Below the pieces are notes generated by a model. That model ran no database searches and was not told the origin of the DNA. It was given only the letters and a program-made list of their open reading frames with translations. A stretch of 64,000 bases of DNA from NCBI GenBank assembly GCA_934168305.1, contig CAKPNF010000001.1:151151-215150 (forward strand). Direction: 5' to 3'. A program made the translations under genes and the position numbers. Each line of letters opens with the position of its first letter. The stretch's first letter is position 1. Shown piece by piece: positions 44,576 through 54,086 of the stretch. Origin of the DNA: an uncultured Clostridia bacterium (lineage in GTDB: Bacteria; Bacillota; Clostridia; TANB77; CAG-508).

Positions 44576-47329
44576 TTACTGATTTCTTCCACAACAGTTT
44601 TTGTATTTCTTACCACTTCCACATGGACATGGATCATTTCTACCAACTTTTGGCCCTTCGTTTACAACTGTTTGACTATATTCAGGAGTATTAATTTTCT
44701 TTCCACCATCAACACTATTGATGGCTTCTAAAGCTGCTCCTGTAATCTTAGCAGTTTCTTGTCTTTGTGCATTTCCGTTTTGTTTTCTGATATTCATAAG
44801 AATCTTAACGACATCTAATTTAATGTTTGCAATCATTTCATCAAACATATCCATACCTTCCATTCTGTATTTTACAACAGGATCTTGTTGTCCATAAGCT
44901 CTTAATCCAATACCATTTTTTAATTCATCCATACTATCAATATGATTCATCCATTTTTCATCAACAACCTTAAGCATTACAACTCTTTCAAGTTCTCTCA
45001 TTTTCTCAGAAGTAATTTCATCTTCTTTAGCTTGATATTTTTCAGTTGCTTGTTTTTCTAATTCCTCTATAATTGCATTTGAATCGTCTTTATGTTCTTT
45101 AATATAGTCTAACATATCTAACCCATATACGTTTGTTATTTCTGTATTTAAAGACTCTACGTTTACAGATTTTCCATCTTCTCCCTCAATAAACATTGAA
45201 ACTGTTTCTTCTGCAATAGAATTTATCATATTTAATATGTTATTATGAATATCTTCTCCATCTAAAACTTCTCTTCTTTGTTTATATATGATTTCTCTTT
45301 GTGCATTCATAACATCATCATATTTTAATACATTTTTACGAATACTAAAGTTTCTACCTTCAACTTTCTTTTGAGCGTTTTCAACAGCTTTTGAAATCAT
45401 TCTAGAAGCTATTGGCATGTTTTCGTCTGCTCCTAAAGTATTGTAAACTCTTGTTATAGCATCTCCACCAAAGATTTTCATTAAATCATCATCTAATCCT
45501 ATATAGAATCTTGATTCTCCGACATCACCTTGACGTCCAGAACGACCTCTTAATTGGTTATCGATTCTTCTTGATTCATGTCTTTCTGTACCAATTATTT
45601 TTAATCCACCGGCATCAATAACTTTTTGTTTTTCTTCTTTTATTTGTTCATCGTATTTTGCAACTAATTTATTAAATTCTTCTCTTGCTCTTAATATATC
45701 TTGATCATTTGTTTCATAATATGTGTTTGATTCTTCTATTAAGTTTGCTGGTACTTTATTTTTTCTCATTTCTTCTTTTGCTAGATATTCACTATTTCCG
45801 CCTAACATAATATCAGTACCACGTCCTGCCATGTTTGTTGCTATTGTAACTGCACCAAATTTACCAGCTTGTGCAACTATCATAGCTTCTTTTTCATGTG
45901 ATTTTGCGTTTAATACTTCATGTGGTATACGTGCTTCATTTAATAATTTACTCAATTTTTCTGATTTTTCAATTGATACTGTACCAATTAGAACTGGTTG
46001 TCCTTTTTCATGGCTTTCTTTTACGCTTTCAACAACTGCTCTGAATTTTGCTTTTTCATTTTTGTAAATTACATCATTTTCGTCTTTTCTTATCATAGGT
46101 TTGTTTGTTGGTATTTCTACGACATCTAAGTTGTAAATTTCTTCAAATTCTGATTCTTCTGTCATAGCTGTACCTGTCATACCTGATAATTTATCATACA
46201 TTCTAAAGTAATTTTGGAATGTTATTGTTGCTAATGTTTTTGATTCATCTGCTATTTTTACTTTTTCTTTTGCTTCAATTGCTTGATGTAGTCCATTATT
46301 ATATCTTCTTCCATACATAATACGTCCTGTAAATTCATCAACAATTAAAACTTCTCCATCTTTTACGATGTAGTCTATATCTTTTTTCATTACCCCATGT
46401 GCTCTTAATGCTTGGTTTACATGGTGTACTAATGTAGAGTTCTCTAAATCATTGAAGTTTTCTAATCCGAAAAATTCTTCAGCTTTTTTTATACCTTTTT
46501 GTGTTAATGATGCTGATTTTGCTTTTAAGTCTACTATATAATCGTATTTTTCATTATCTTCTGCTTGCTCAAAGTCTTTTACATCTTCTTCAACTATAAC
46601 TTTTGCTTCTAGTTTTCTTACGAAATCATTTGCTTTTTTGTATAAATCTGATGATTCATTTGCTCTACCTGAAATGATAAGTGGTGTTCTTGCTTCATCT
46701 ATTAAAATACTATCGATTTCATCGACTATTGCATAGTGTAATCCTCTTTGAACTAATTGATTTTTATAAATTACCATGTTATCTCTTAAGTAATCAAATC
46801 CAAATTCATTATTTGTACCATATGTAATATCTGCTGCATATGCTTTTTGTTTTGCTTGTGGATCCATTCCTGCAATTACCAGTCCTACTGAAAGTCCTAA
46901 GAATTTATATAATTTTCCCATCCATTCACTATCTCTTTTTGCCAAGTAGTCATTTACTGTAATTACGTGAACTCCTTTTCCTTCTAATGCATTTAAGTAT
47001 ACTGGTAATGTTGCAACTAATGTTTTTCCTTCACCAGTTTTCATTTCTGCAATTCTTCCTTGGTGTAATATAATTCCACCTATTAATTGTACATCAAAAT
47101 GTCTCATTCCTAAGGCTCTTTTTGATGCTTCTCTAACAACAGCAAATGCTTCTGGTAATATATCGTCTAAAGTTTTTCCTTCTGCTAATTGTTTTTTAAA
47201 GTATTCTGTTTTTCCTTTTAATTCATGGTCTGTTAATTTTTCCATTTCTGGTTCTAAACTGTTGATTTTTTCTACTATTGGCATTACCCTTTTTACTTCT
47301 TTTTCACTGTATGTTTTGAATAGTTTCAT
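44576..47329 (-). CDS. secA: Preprotein translocase ATPase SecA
   Basis: 917 residues, complete. Walker A MKTGEGKTLVA at about residue 100, the DEAD-like VDEIDSILIDEART motif, the TNMAGRGTDI motif VI, the GRSGRQGD segment and a C-terminal zinc motif CPCGSGKKYKNCC. SecA drives secretion through SecYEG. It is probably monocistronic: its own GGAGG site, and nothing on the same strand close by. The 3' end abuts the integrated DGR island. Confidence 0.98.
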   Translation of the reverse strand: MKLFKTYSEKEVKRVMPIVEKINSLEPEMEKLTDHELKGKTEYFKKQLAEGKTLDDILPEAFAVVREASKRALGMRHFDVQLIGGIILHQGRIAEMKTGEGKTLVATLPVYLNALEGKGVHVITVNDYLAKRDSEWMGKLYKFLGLSVGLVIAGMDPQAKQKAYAADITYGTNNEFGFDYLRDNMVIYKNQLVQRGLHYAIVDEIDSILIDEARTPLIISGRANESSDLYKKANDFVRKLEAKVIVEEDVKDFEQAEDNEKYDYIVDLKAKSASLTQKGIKKAEEFFGLENFNDLENSTLVHHVNQALRAHGVMKKDIDYIVKDGEVLIVDEFTGRIMYGRRYNNGLHQAIEAKEKVKIADESKTLATITFQNYFRMYDKLSGMTGTAMTEESEFEEIYNLDVVEIPTNKPMIRKDENDVIYKNEKAKFRAVVESVKESHEKGQPVLIGTVSIEKSEKLSKLLNEARIPHEVLNAKSHEKEAMIVAQAGKFGAVTIATNMAGRGTDIMLGGNSEYLAKEEMRKNKVPANLIEESNTYYETNDQDILRAREEFNKLVAKYDEQIKEEKQKVIDAGGLKIIGTERHESRRIDNQLRGRSGRQGDVGESRFYIGLDDDLMKIFGGDAITRVYNTLGADENMPIASRMISKAVENAQKKVEGRNFSIRKNVLKYDDVMNAQREIIYKQRREVLDGEDIHNNILNMINSIAEETVSMFIEGEDGKSVNVESLNTEITNVYGLDMLDYIKEHKDDSNAIIEELEKQATEKYQAKEDEITSEKMRELERVVMLKVVDEKWMNHIDSMDELKNGIGLRAYGQQDPVVKYRMEGMDMFDEMIANIKLDVVKILMNIRKQNGNAQRQETAKITGAALEAINSVDGGKKINTPEYSQTVVNEGPKVGRNDPCPCGSGKKYKNCCGRNQ

Positions 47330-47404
47330 AATGGTACATTCCTCCTAAGTTTATTATATTTTTACTTTGTAACTATATCACTAAAATATATTTTAATCAA
47401 GTAT

Positions 47405-47593
47405 TTACAAAAAATATATTACAATTCCACCTATTATAGCTATAATAAAGCCTAATATTTTTAATCCTGATGAACCTTCGTTTTGGTCACCAAAACTAAA
47501 GAATTTTTTTGTTAAAATTCTGGCATCATATATTAGTATTACACCAATTAAAGCTATTATAAGTGCTATTATTTTTAAGATTATATTAATCAT
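47405..47593 (-). CDS. Small membrane protein with two helices
   Basis: 62 residues: two hydrophobic helices (about 4-24 and 46-61, the second ending GFIIAIIGGIVIYFL) around a short polar loop (DARILTKKFFSFGDQNEGSS). A similar pattern is common in small uncharacterised Clostridial membrane proteins near secA. Function unknown. An AAGGATG-like site precedes the ATG. Confidence 0.6.
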   Translation of the reverse strand: MINIILKIIALIIALIGVILIYDARILTKKFFSFGDQNEGSSGLKILGFIIAIIGGIVIYFL

Positions 47594-47650
47594 ATTATCT
47601 ACATCCTTTTTTGTTTTGTAATCATATATTAATATTTTTCTATAAAAAAG

Positions 47651-47684
47651 TCAAGAGGAAACAAAGTACACTTCATTTCCTCTC
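47651..47684 (-). terminator. Terminator of a small unknown gene
   Basis: AGAGGAAA and TTTCCTCT flank a 14-base loop, directly after the 146-residue gene on the minus strand. Confidence 0.6.
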
Positions 47685-47689
47685 TAAAA

Positions 47690-48130
47690 TTAATCAACAA
47701 TTTTATTGATTTTTTCAATAACTCTTGCTGCCAGTTTTTTTACTGTAGTTCCTACAATTTGTTCTGATAACCATTCTTCTGGTAAATTAGCATCATTTAA
47801 TGCCATTTCTAATTGATCAAGGCATTTATCAATGCTAACGACAACTATGTCGTTTTTACCATAGTCTTCCACATCCTTTTTTATGGCTTTTCTACTAAGT
47901 TCCTTCATCTTATTTTCATTAGGATCTTCAGTTGATAAATCCTCTCTGCCATATCTAATAGGCATCTTTTCCATAACCTTCATGGCTATTTCTCTCATAT
48001 CCTCTTCAGGATGTCTGATTTTCCTTAAAATCATCGACGCTAAAAAGATAGAATTATAACCATCTTTTAAATTTAGCTTCATTACCTCCTCTAAAATAAT
48101 GTTATAAATCATTACTTTACTAACCTTCAT
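47690..48130 (-). CDS. Unknown helical cytoplasmic protein
   Basis: 146 residues, helical, with several charged heptad-like stretches (LASMILRKIRHPEEDMREIA, VVSIDKCLDQLEMALNDANL, VKKLAARVIEKINKIVD). No family recognised. The short inverted repeat CCTCTAATTAGAGG at about 48156-48169, 30 bases upstream of the start, may be an operator. An AGGAG site precedes the ATG. Confidence 0.5.
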   Translation of the reverse strand: MKVSKVMIYNIILEEVMKLNLKDGYNSIFLASMILRKIRHPEEDMREIAMKVMEKMPIRYGREDLSTEDPNENKMKELSRKAIKKDVEDYGKNDIVVVSIDKCLDQLEMALNDANLPEEWLSEQIVGTTVKKLAARVIEKINKIVD

Positions 48131-48332
48131 TTTTGTCTCCTTTTCTTTTTGTGTGCCTCTAATTAGAGGGCTTATTGGTCAACAGTTACTTTTTGCTATT
48201 CAGCACTATATTTATTATAACACAATTTACATAATTTGTCAAAAATAATATTGATTTGTACTATTTTTATTCTAAATACAAATCTTCAACATATAATTTA
48301 CTAAAATTCTTATATAAAAATTGGAGGTAACA

Positions 48333-49581
48333 ATGCAAAAATCAAGTATAAAAATTCTAATTTTATCAATCATGGTTATATTTTTTTGTAGCTACTCTTT
48401 TGCCTATGATACGACAAGTTCATACATATGGTCCGTTGATTCAGATACCATAGCAACGAGTTCTTCAGACGAAGAAAAAATCAATTCAGAAACCGAAAAC
48501 AATAACTCCTTAAATTTAGAAAGCGGAGCAGCAATTTTAATTGAACAATCTACTGGTCAAGTATTATATTCTCATAATGCACACGAACAATTAAGACCAG
48601 CATCAGTAACAAAAGTAATGAGTATCTTATTAATAATGGAACAAATAGACAATGGAACTCTATCATATTCTGACACAATTAGTTGTTCTGAAACAGCTCG
48701 TTCAATGGGTGGTTCTCAAATATGGTTAGACCCCAGAGAAACATTAACGGTTGATGAAATGTTAAAAGCAATTTGTGTCGTATCAGCCAATGATTGTGTT
48801 GTTGCAATGGCTGAGCATATAGCAGGTTCAGAAGAAGCATTTGTTCAAATGATGAACGATAAAGCAAAAGAACTTGGAATGAATGATACAACATTCAAAA
48901 ATTGTCATGGCATTGATGAAGATGGTCATGTAACATCAGCATATGATATTGCTTTAATGTCTCGTGAACTTTTAACCAAACATCCTAATATTACAAAATA
49001 CACAACAATTTGGATGGATTCTTTAAGAGATGGAAAATCTCAATTAGTAAATACAAATAAATTAATAAAAACTTATAAAGGAATCACTGGGTTAAAAACA
49101 GGTTCGACTTCCCTTGCATTATATAATTTATCTGCAAGTGCAACACGAGATGACTTATCATTAATTGCAGTAATTATGAAAGCACCATCTACAAAATTAA
49201 GATTTGCAGAAGCTCAAAAATTATTGGATTATGGTTTCAACAAATTTTCATTTAAAAGCTTTGGAAATAAAAACGACGTGATTCAGTCTGTTTCTGTTAA
49301 TAAAGGTGTTAAACATAGCATTGATGCAATTTTAGAAAGTTCAGCTGGTACACTAATAGAAAAAGGAAAAGAAAATCAAATTTCACAATCTGTTGAAATT
49401 AATAATAATATAGAAGCGCCTATTAAACAAGGTGATGTTCTTCGGCAAAGTTGTATTTTCTTTAGATGGAAAAGAACTTTCAAGTGTCAACTTGATTGCT
49501 TCCTCTACTGTTGATAGAATTAATTTATTTACTATGTCAAAAAAAATTATTTATAGTTGGATTGATTTATTGAGGTGCTAA
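48333..49581 (+). pseudogene. dacF: D-alanyl-D-alanine carboxypeptidase (DacF type), frame broken at a CGG codon
   Basis: The protein has a signal peptide (about residues 1-24, ILILSIMVIFFCSYSFA) and the penicillin-binding motifs SVTK (about 91), SAND (about 151) and KTGS (about 254). It trims pentapeptides in peptidoglycan at the outer face of the membrane. After QGDVL the frame meets CGG (49443-49445); skipping the C yields GKVVFSLDGKELSSVNLIAS and an end at 49581, the expected beta-rich DacF C-terminal domain. In the unshifted frame it ends early at 49514. The start is the ATG at 48333, as the TTG at 48321 overlaps the GGAGG site. The catalytic domain is complete either way. Confidence 0.85.
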
Positions 49582-49590
49582 ATTATTTTA

Positions 49591-49618
49591 GGGTCAGAAG
49601 AGACATCACTTCTGACCC
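49591..49618. terminator. Bidirectional terminator
   Basis: GGGTCAGAAG and CTTCTGACCC form a 10-bp GC-containing stem followed by TTTTTATTTT, between the convergent dacF and valS genes. Confidence 0.85.
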
Positions 49619-49622
49619 ATTT

Positions 49623-52304
49623 TTATTTTGACAATCTTTCTTCAACTTTTTGAAGCATATCTTTGTATTTTTCTAATTTATCTTTTTCTTCTTGAATTTT
49701 CTTTTCAGGTGCTTTGCTTACGAAACCTGGATTAGATAGCATCTTTTCACATCTTGCAACTTCCGCTTCTAACTTAGCTTTTTCTTCTTTTAGTCTTTTT
49801 CTTTCTTCTTCCATATCTACTAAATCTTCAAGTGGCATATATAGTTCAATCCCGTCTTTTAGGATACTTATTGCATTTTCTGGTATTCCAGCTTTGTCTT
49901 TTTGAACTACTATTTTTTCTCCAAGTCCTAGTTTTAAAATGAAGTCTTTTGCTTCCCAGATTTCATTTTCATATTTTTTTGTTACAAATATTAATTCTGA
50001 TTTCTTTGATGGATGTATGTTCATGTTTGCTCTTACGTTTCTTATTTCTGTGATAATTTCTTTTATTTTTTCAACTGTTTGTTCTTCTTCATCAAAAACA
50101 AATTTTTCTCTTATTCTTGGCCATTTTGATACTATTAAATCTGCTTCATTGTATTTTACTAGTTTGTCATAAATTTCTGATGTTACAAATGGCATAAATG
50201 GATGCAATAATTTTAATGATGTTCCAAATACATGGTTTAGTATATCACTTACAGCGACCTTTGTTTCTTCATTTTCACTATAAATTCTTGTTTTAACCAT
50301 TTCAATATACCAATCGCAGAATTCGTTCCAAATGAAGTTATAAATTTTGTCAATTGCAATTCCTAAATCATAATTTTCAATATTTCTTGTGATGTCTGCT
50401 ACTAATTTGTCTAATTTGTTTAGTATCCATTTATCTTCTATTGTTAATAAATCTGGGTTATATGTTTTTGTTTCATGGTTATATACTTTGTGACAAAATT
50501 CTTTTACTTTATCTTCGTCTGGTGTATTCATTATTATGAATTTAGCCGCATTCCAAATTTTGTTTGCAAAATTTGATGCTTGCTCTAGCTTTTCTGGCAT
50601 ATATCTAATGTCATTTCCCATTGTTGTTCCTGAAAGTACTGAAAATCTTAAGCTATCCGCACCATATTGGTCTATTATTTCAATTGGATCAATTCCATTC
50701 CCTAATGATTTTGACATTTTTCTACCTTGAGAGTCTCTTACAATTCCATGAACTACAACATCTTTGAATGGATTTTTGTCAGTTAATTCTAGTCCTTGTG
50801 TCATCATTCTTGATACCCAGAATGTTATGATATCATATCCTGTTACCAATACATTTGTTGGATAGAATGTTTTGTAGTCTTCTGATTCTGTGTTTGGCCA
50901 ACCTAATGTTGAGAATGGCCATAATGCAGAACTGAACCATGTATCTAGTGAATCTTCATCTTGATGTAATTTGCTAGAACCACATTTTTCACATTTTTCT
51001 GGCATTTGTTTTGCCGCATGTATATGTCCGCATTCGTCACAATAGTATACTGGTATTCTGTGTCCCCACCATAGTTGTCTTGATATACACCAGTCTTGGA
51101 TATTATCTAACCAGTTAAAATACATTTTTTCATATCTTTTTGGTACGAATTTTACTTCGCCATTTCTAACTGCATCTGCTGCTCTTTTTGCTAAGTTTTT
51201 CATAGATACAAACCATTGTTCTGATATTCTTGGTTCTATTGTATTATGACATCTGTAGCACTTTCCAACATTATGTGTATAATCTTCTATTTTTACTAAG
51301 TTTCCTAATTCTTGTAGTTTTTCAACAATTAATTTTCTTGCTTCAATTGCTGGCATTCCTTTATATTCTGGAACTAAATCTCCCATAATTGAACTATCAT
51401 CAAATACCTCTATAATTTCCAAGTTATTTCTTAATCCTGCTTGATAATCATTTGGATCATGTGCTGGTGTAATTTTAACACATCCTGTTCCAAATTCTTT
51501 TTCAACAAATTCGTCTGCAATTATTGGAATTTCTTTATTCATTATTGGAAGAATACATTTTTTACCTACTAAATCTTTGTATCTTTCATCATCTGGATGT
51601 ACTGCAACTGCTGTATCTCCTAGCATTGTTTCAGGTCTTGTTGTTGCAACTATAATATATCTATCTGGTTCACCTGCAATTTGATATTTGATATGCCATA
51701 AATGTGATGGTTCATCTTCATATTCAACTTCTGCATCAGAAATTGTTGTATGACATGATGGACACCAGTTTATCATTTTTTTACCTTTATAGATTAGACC
51801 TTTATTATATAAACTTATGAATTGTTCTAGAACCGCTTCTGATAAACCTTCATCCATAGTAAATCTGTTTCTGTCCCAGTCACAAGAACATCCTAATCTT
51901 CTTTGTTGCTTTTGAATTGTACCACCATACTCTTTAGTCCAAGCCCACGCTCTTTCTAAGAATTGTTCTCTTGTGATGTCAGCTTTTGTTAAGCCCTCTT
52001 CTTCTTTCATTTTTGCAACAACTTTTACCTCTGTTGCAATTGCTGCATGGTCTGAACCTGGAAGCCATAATGTGTTATATCCTTGCATTCTTTTAAATCT
52101 TATTAAAATATCTTGTATTGTGTAATCCAATGCATGTCCCATGTGTAATTTTCCTGTTACATTTGGTGGTGGCATCATTATGCAGTAACTTTCTTTTGTC
52201 TTGTCCATATTTGGTTTAAAGTATCCTTTTTCTTCCCATTCTTGATATAGTTTTTCTTCAAAATCTTGTGGGTTGTATTTTTCATTTAATTTTTTATCTT
52301 TCAT
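49623..52304 (-). CDS. valS: Valyl-tRNA synthetase
   Basis: About 893 residues from the ATG at 52304 (AGGAG 10 bases upstream; upstream ATGs at 52310 and 52334 are too near to or before that site). Class I motifs: HMGH in GKLHMGHALDY, KMSKS in RKMSKSLGNG (about 529), the editing domain with TTRPETMLGDTAVAVHP, and a C-terminal coiled coil. It has the CDECGH/CEKCGS zinc pair. The gene overlaps the small ORF upstream by 11 bases and belongs to a T-box-regulated operon. Confidence 0.97.
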   Translation of the reverse strand: MKDKKLNEKYNPQDFEEKLYQEWEEKGYFKPNMDKTKESYCIMMPPPNVTGKLHMGHALDYTIQDILIRFKRMQGYNTLWLPGSDHAAIATEVKVVAKMKEEEGLTKADITREQFLERAWAWTKEYGGTIQKQQRRLGCSCDWDRNRFTMDEGLSEAVLEQFISLYNKGLIYKGKKMINWCPSCHTTISDAEVEYEDEPSHLWHIKYQIAGEPDRYIIVATTRPETMLGDTAVAVHPDDERYKDLVGKKCILPIMNKEIPIIADEFVEKEFGTGCVKITPAHDPNDYQAGLRNNLEIIEVFDDSSIMGDLVPEYKGMPAIEARKLIVEKLQELGNLVKIEDYTHNVGKCYRCHNTIEPRISEQWFVSMKNLAKRAADAVRNGEVKFVPKRYEKMYFNWLDNIQDWCISRQLWWGHRIPVYYCDECGHIHAAKQMPEKCEKCGSSKLHQDEDSLDTWFSSALWPFSTLGWPNTESEDYKTFYPTNVLVTGYDIITFWVSRMMTQGLELTDKNPFKDVVVHGIVRDSQGRKMSKSLGNGIDPIEIIDQYGADSLRFSVLSGTTMGNDIRYMPEKLEQASNFANKIWNAAKFIIMNTPDEDKVKEFCHKVYNHETKTYNPDLLTIEDKWILNKLDKLVADITRNIENYDLGIAIDKIYNFIWNEFCDWYIEMVKTRIYSENEETKVAVSDILNHVFGTSLKLLHPFMPFVTSEIYDKLVKYNEADLIVSKWPRIREKFVFDEEEQTVEKIKEIITEIRNVRANMNIHPSKKSELIFVTKKYENEIWEAKDFILKLGLGEKIVVQKDKAGIPENAISILKDGIELYMPLEDLVDMEEERKRLKEEKAKLEAEVARCEKMLSNPGFVSKAPEKKIQEEKDKLEKYKDMLQKVEERLSK

Positions 52305-52466
52305 CTTCATCAATCTCCTTTTCAAATTTTTCATTTCTTAAAACTCCATATTTTCCAATTACTTCTGGAGTTAACTCTGTTTTTTTAGGTAATTTATATG
52401 CTAATACTGGCAAGTCTCCTTGCTTTTTTTGTACTTTTCTTTGAATTTTTGTTTAAAGCTATTCAT
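52294..52466 (-). pseudogene. Small unknown protein before valS, frame broken in an A-run
   Basis: ATG at 52466 overlaps the stop of the epimerase gene by one base (TAATG) and has a GGGAGG site. The frame MNSFKQKFKEKYKK stops early, but one extra A in the seven-base run at 52424-52430 gives KQGDLPVLAYKLPKKTELTP, VIGKYGVLRNEKFEKEID and a stop at 52294, 57 residues in all, overlapping valS. The overlaps on both sides support a real coupled gene. No family recognised. Confidence 0.55.
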
Positions 52467-53329
52467 TATTTACCTCCCAAAAATTTAATTGAATATTTAC
52501 ATTCAAATTCCTTATCCTGTAATAATTCAATAATATTTTCTTTTTCTTTATAAATCTGTGTACTGTCAATTCTATCTGCTGTATTTTGCCAAGGTTCAAT
52601 ACAGACAAATGGTGCTCCCTTCTTTGACCACAGTACTAAATATGGAAAACCAGTAAAATCAAATTCTAATATCTTTTGATTCGTTTTATAATTTTGTAAA
52701 ATAACTTTATTTGATTTTAGATTTTTCATAATTACTGCATCATTATCAAAAGTGTTTTCTTTCAAATAAATTTTATTATCTTGTAAAATATTTTCCGCCT
52801 TTTCCACATCTATTAAACCATCTTTTAATTTTAAAAATTCAACATTTTTCTCTTTTTGATTAAAGACTATTTCATATTCTTCATTACTATAATCACAATT
52901 AAATGCAGGGTGCCCACCTAATCCAAAGTATATTGTTTTGTCATCTATATTTTTTATTTGGTATGTTACTGTTAAAGTGTTTTCTATTATTTCATATATA
53001 ACATGTAATTCAAATTTATATGGATATTTCTTTAATGTTTCTTCACTATATTTTAACATATAGTGGTGTTCGTTTTCTGTTTTTAATATTCCTTCAAATT
53101 CCATATCTCGTGCAAATCCATGTTGTGACATTTCGTATATTTCTCCATCTATTTGAGTTTGAGAATTTTTAAGTTGACCTACTATTGGAAACAATATTGG
53201 TGCCTGTCTTTTCCAATATATATTGCCATTACTGTCTAATACTTGTGCTCCTTGAAACAACATTTCTTTGCCATTATGCTGTATACTTGTTAATTCTGCT
53301 CCTAATTTTTTTGATTGAATTTTTAACAT
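52466..53329 (-). CDS. Aldose 1-epimerase (galactose mutarotase-like) family protein
   Basis: 287 residues of the beta-sandwich mutarotase family: YWKRQAPILFPIVGQLKN near the start, QHGFARD, and GGHPAFNCDYS with the catalytic His, plus a Glu in CIEPWQNTADR. It belongs to the YeaD/LacX-like branch that acts on an unidentified hexose or hexose phosphate. It is the first gene behind a T-box leader and is followed by the small ORF and valS, which makes its regulation by tRNA charging unexpected. AAAGGAGG site before the ATG. Confidence 0.85.
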   Translation of the reverse strand: MLKIQSKKLGAELTSIQHNGKEMLFQGAQVLDSNGNIYWKRQAPILFPIVGQLKNSQTQIDGEIYEMSQHGFARDMEFEGILKTENEHHYMLKYSEETLKKYPYKFELHVIYEIIENTLTVTYQIKNIDDKTIYFGLGGHPAFNCDYSNEEYEIVFNQKEKNVEFLKLKDGLIDVEKAENILQDNKIYLKENTFDNDAVIMKNLKSNKVILQNYKTNQKILEFDFTGFPYLVLWSKKGAPFVCIEPWQNTADRIDSTQIYKEKENIIELLQDKEFECKYSIKFLGGK

Positions 53330-53383
53330 TTCGAACCTCCTTTTATAATTTTAAAAAAACGGGATTAGTGGGCCAGGACTTAA

Positions 53384-53700
53384 AATCCCTCTTTTTTATG
53401 CAAAAAGCTCGCCAATATGCTATTTTTAGCATAAGGGCGAGCTTATATCTCACGGTACCACCTTAATTATTATCTATTTTTATTGTAGTATTCTTTTCTT
53501 TAATAATAAATAATTTCTCTTTTTACTTTAACGCAGTATTACGGATAATCTTGAGTTTATTTTCGGATTATCAACTCCAAAGTTACTTTCCATTTATCTT
53601 TATTTTAGAAGCTTACAGCCTTTGACTTCTATTCTCTTTAAATTAGTTTTAAATGTACTTCTCTTTTTCTTTGTTTTTATTATGTTATTGATTTGTAATA
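53384..53700 (-). promoter_or_regulatory. T-box leader, candidate valine specifier
   Basis: On the minus strand, AAGGTGGTACCGTG (53451-53464) is the T-box motif that pairs with the tRNA acceptor end. It overlaps an antiterminator/terminator: GCTCGCC..ATGCTA..TAGCAT..GGCGAGC plus TTTTT (53402-53442). Upstream are the stem I features: AGTA (loop E), AGAGAA, and GGCTGTAAGC for the apical loop. The 3' strand of the specifier loop reads GGAAAGTAACTTT, giving GTA (53584-53586, valine) followed by A. This fits valS as the regulated gene. Confidence 0.85.
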
Positions 53701-53707
53701 TGTTTTT

Positions 53708-53736
53708 ATTATATATCTTTTTGTGATTTTTGTCTA
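53708..53736 (-). promoter_or_regulatory. Promoter of the T-box-valS operon
   Basis: TAGACA (53731-53736) and TATAAT (53708-53713) on the minus strand with a 17-base spacer, directly before the T-box leader. Confidence 0.7.
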
Positions 53737-53750
53737 GTAATTTCGTAAAT

Positions 53751-54086
53751 TTAATACCAATATGCTAACTTCAAAAATGAATTTACTAATTTTGTTTGTT
53801 CTTCAAGTTCTTCTTCTTTTGACACACCATATTTTTGTGCCTTTATATTCCTTGAATCCAATGTCCATAAAAATGCTTTTAATTTAGGAAATCTTTCAAT
53901 ATTATTTTTCATAAATTCCATTAAATCACATAATTTTTTATATAATTCACTTTGTTTTTTTTGTTCTTTATTGTATTTATCTATATCTACTATTAATTCA
54001 AATGGTTTTGAAATTTGTAATCTATAATTATCTTCATCCATTAATTTTATAAAATTTTCATAACTTTCACAAAAAATTCTATACAT
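53751..54086 (-). CDS. Unknown helical partner of a nucleotidyltransferase
   Basis: 111 residues, helical and charged (YRIFCESYENFIKLMDEDNY, KKLCDLMEFMKNNIERF, AFLWTLDSRNIKAQKYG). It overlaps the end of the nucleotidyltransferase gene by 8 bases, so the two are coupled. This arrangement recalls nucleotidyltransferase-based toxin-antitoxin pairs (MNT/HEPN or AbiE), but no HEPN R-x4-6-H motif is visible, so the role is left open. Confidence 0.5.
   Translation of the reverse strand: MYRIFCESYENFIKLMDEDNYRLQISKPFELIVDIDKYNKEQKKQSELYKKLCDLMEFMKNNIERFPKLKAFLWTLDSRNIKAQKYGVSKEEELEEQTKLVNSFLKLAYWY

Noticed and set aside
33637..44640. Direct att repeats made of the SecA tail
   Set aside because: The left SecA-like fragment and the true secA end agree in protein motif but share only short identical DNA stretches, so they do not form a clean att core; the relation is kept only as a possible relic.
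458..49445. CGG as an unassigned codon or reassigned to another amino acid
   Set aside because: In the beta-CASP pair, CGG at the LRFLID position of 27583 corresponds to CGT-encoded Arg in the paralogue, so CGG can be read as Arg. A reassignment is therefore not supported; only frameshifting remains possible.
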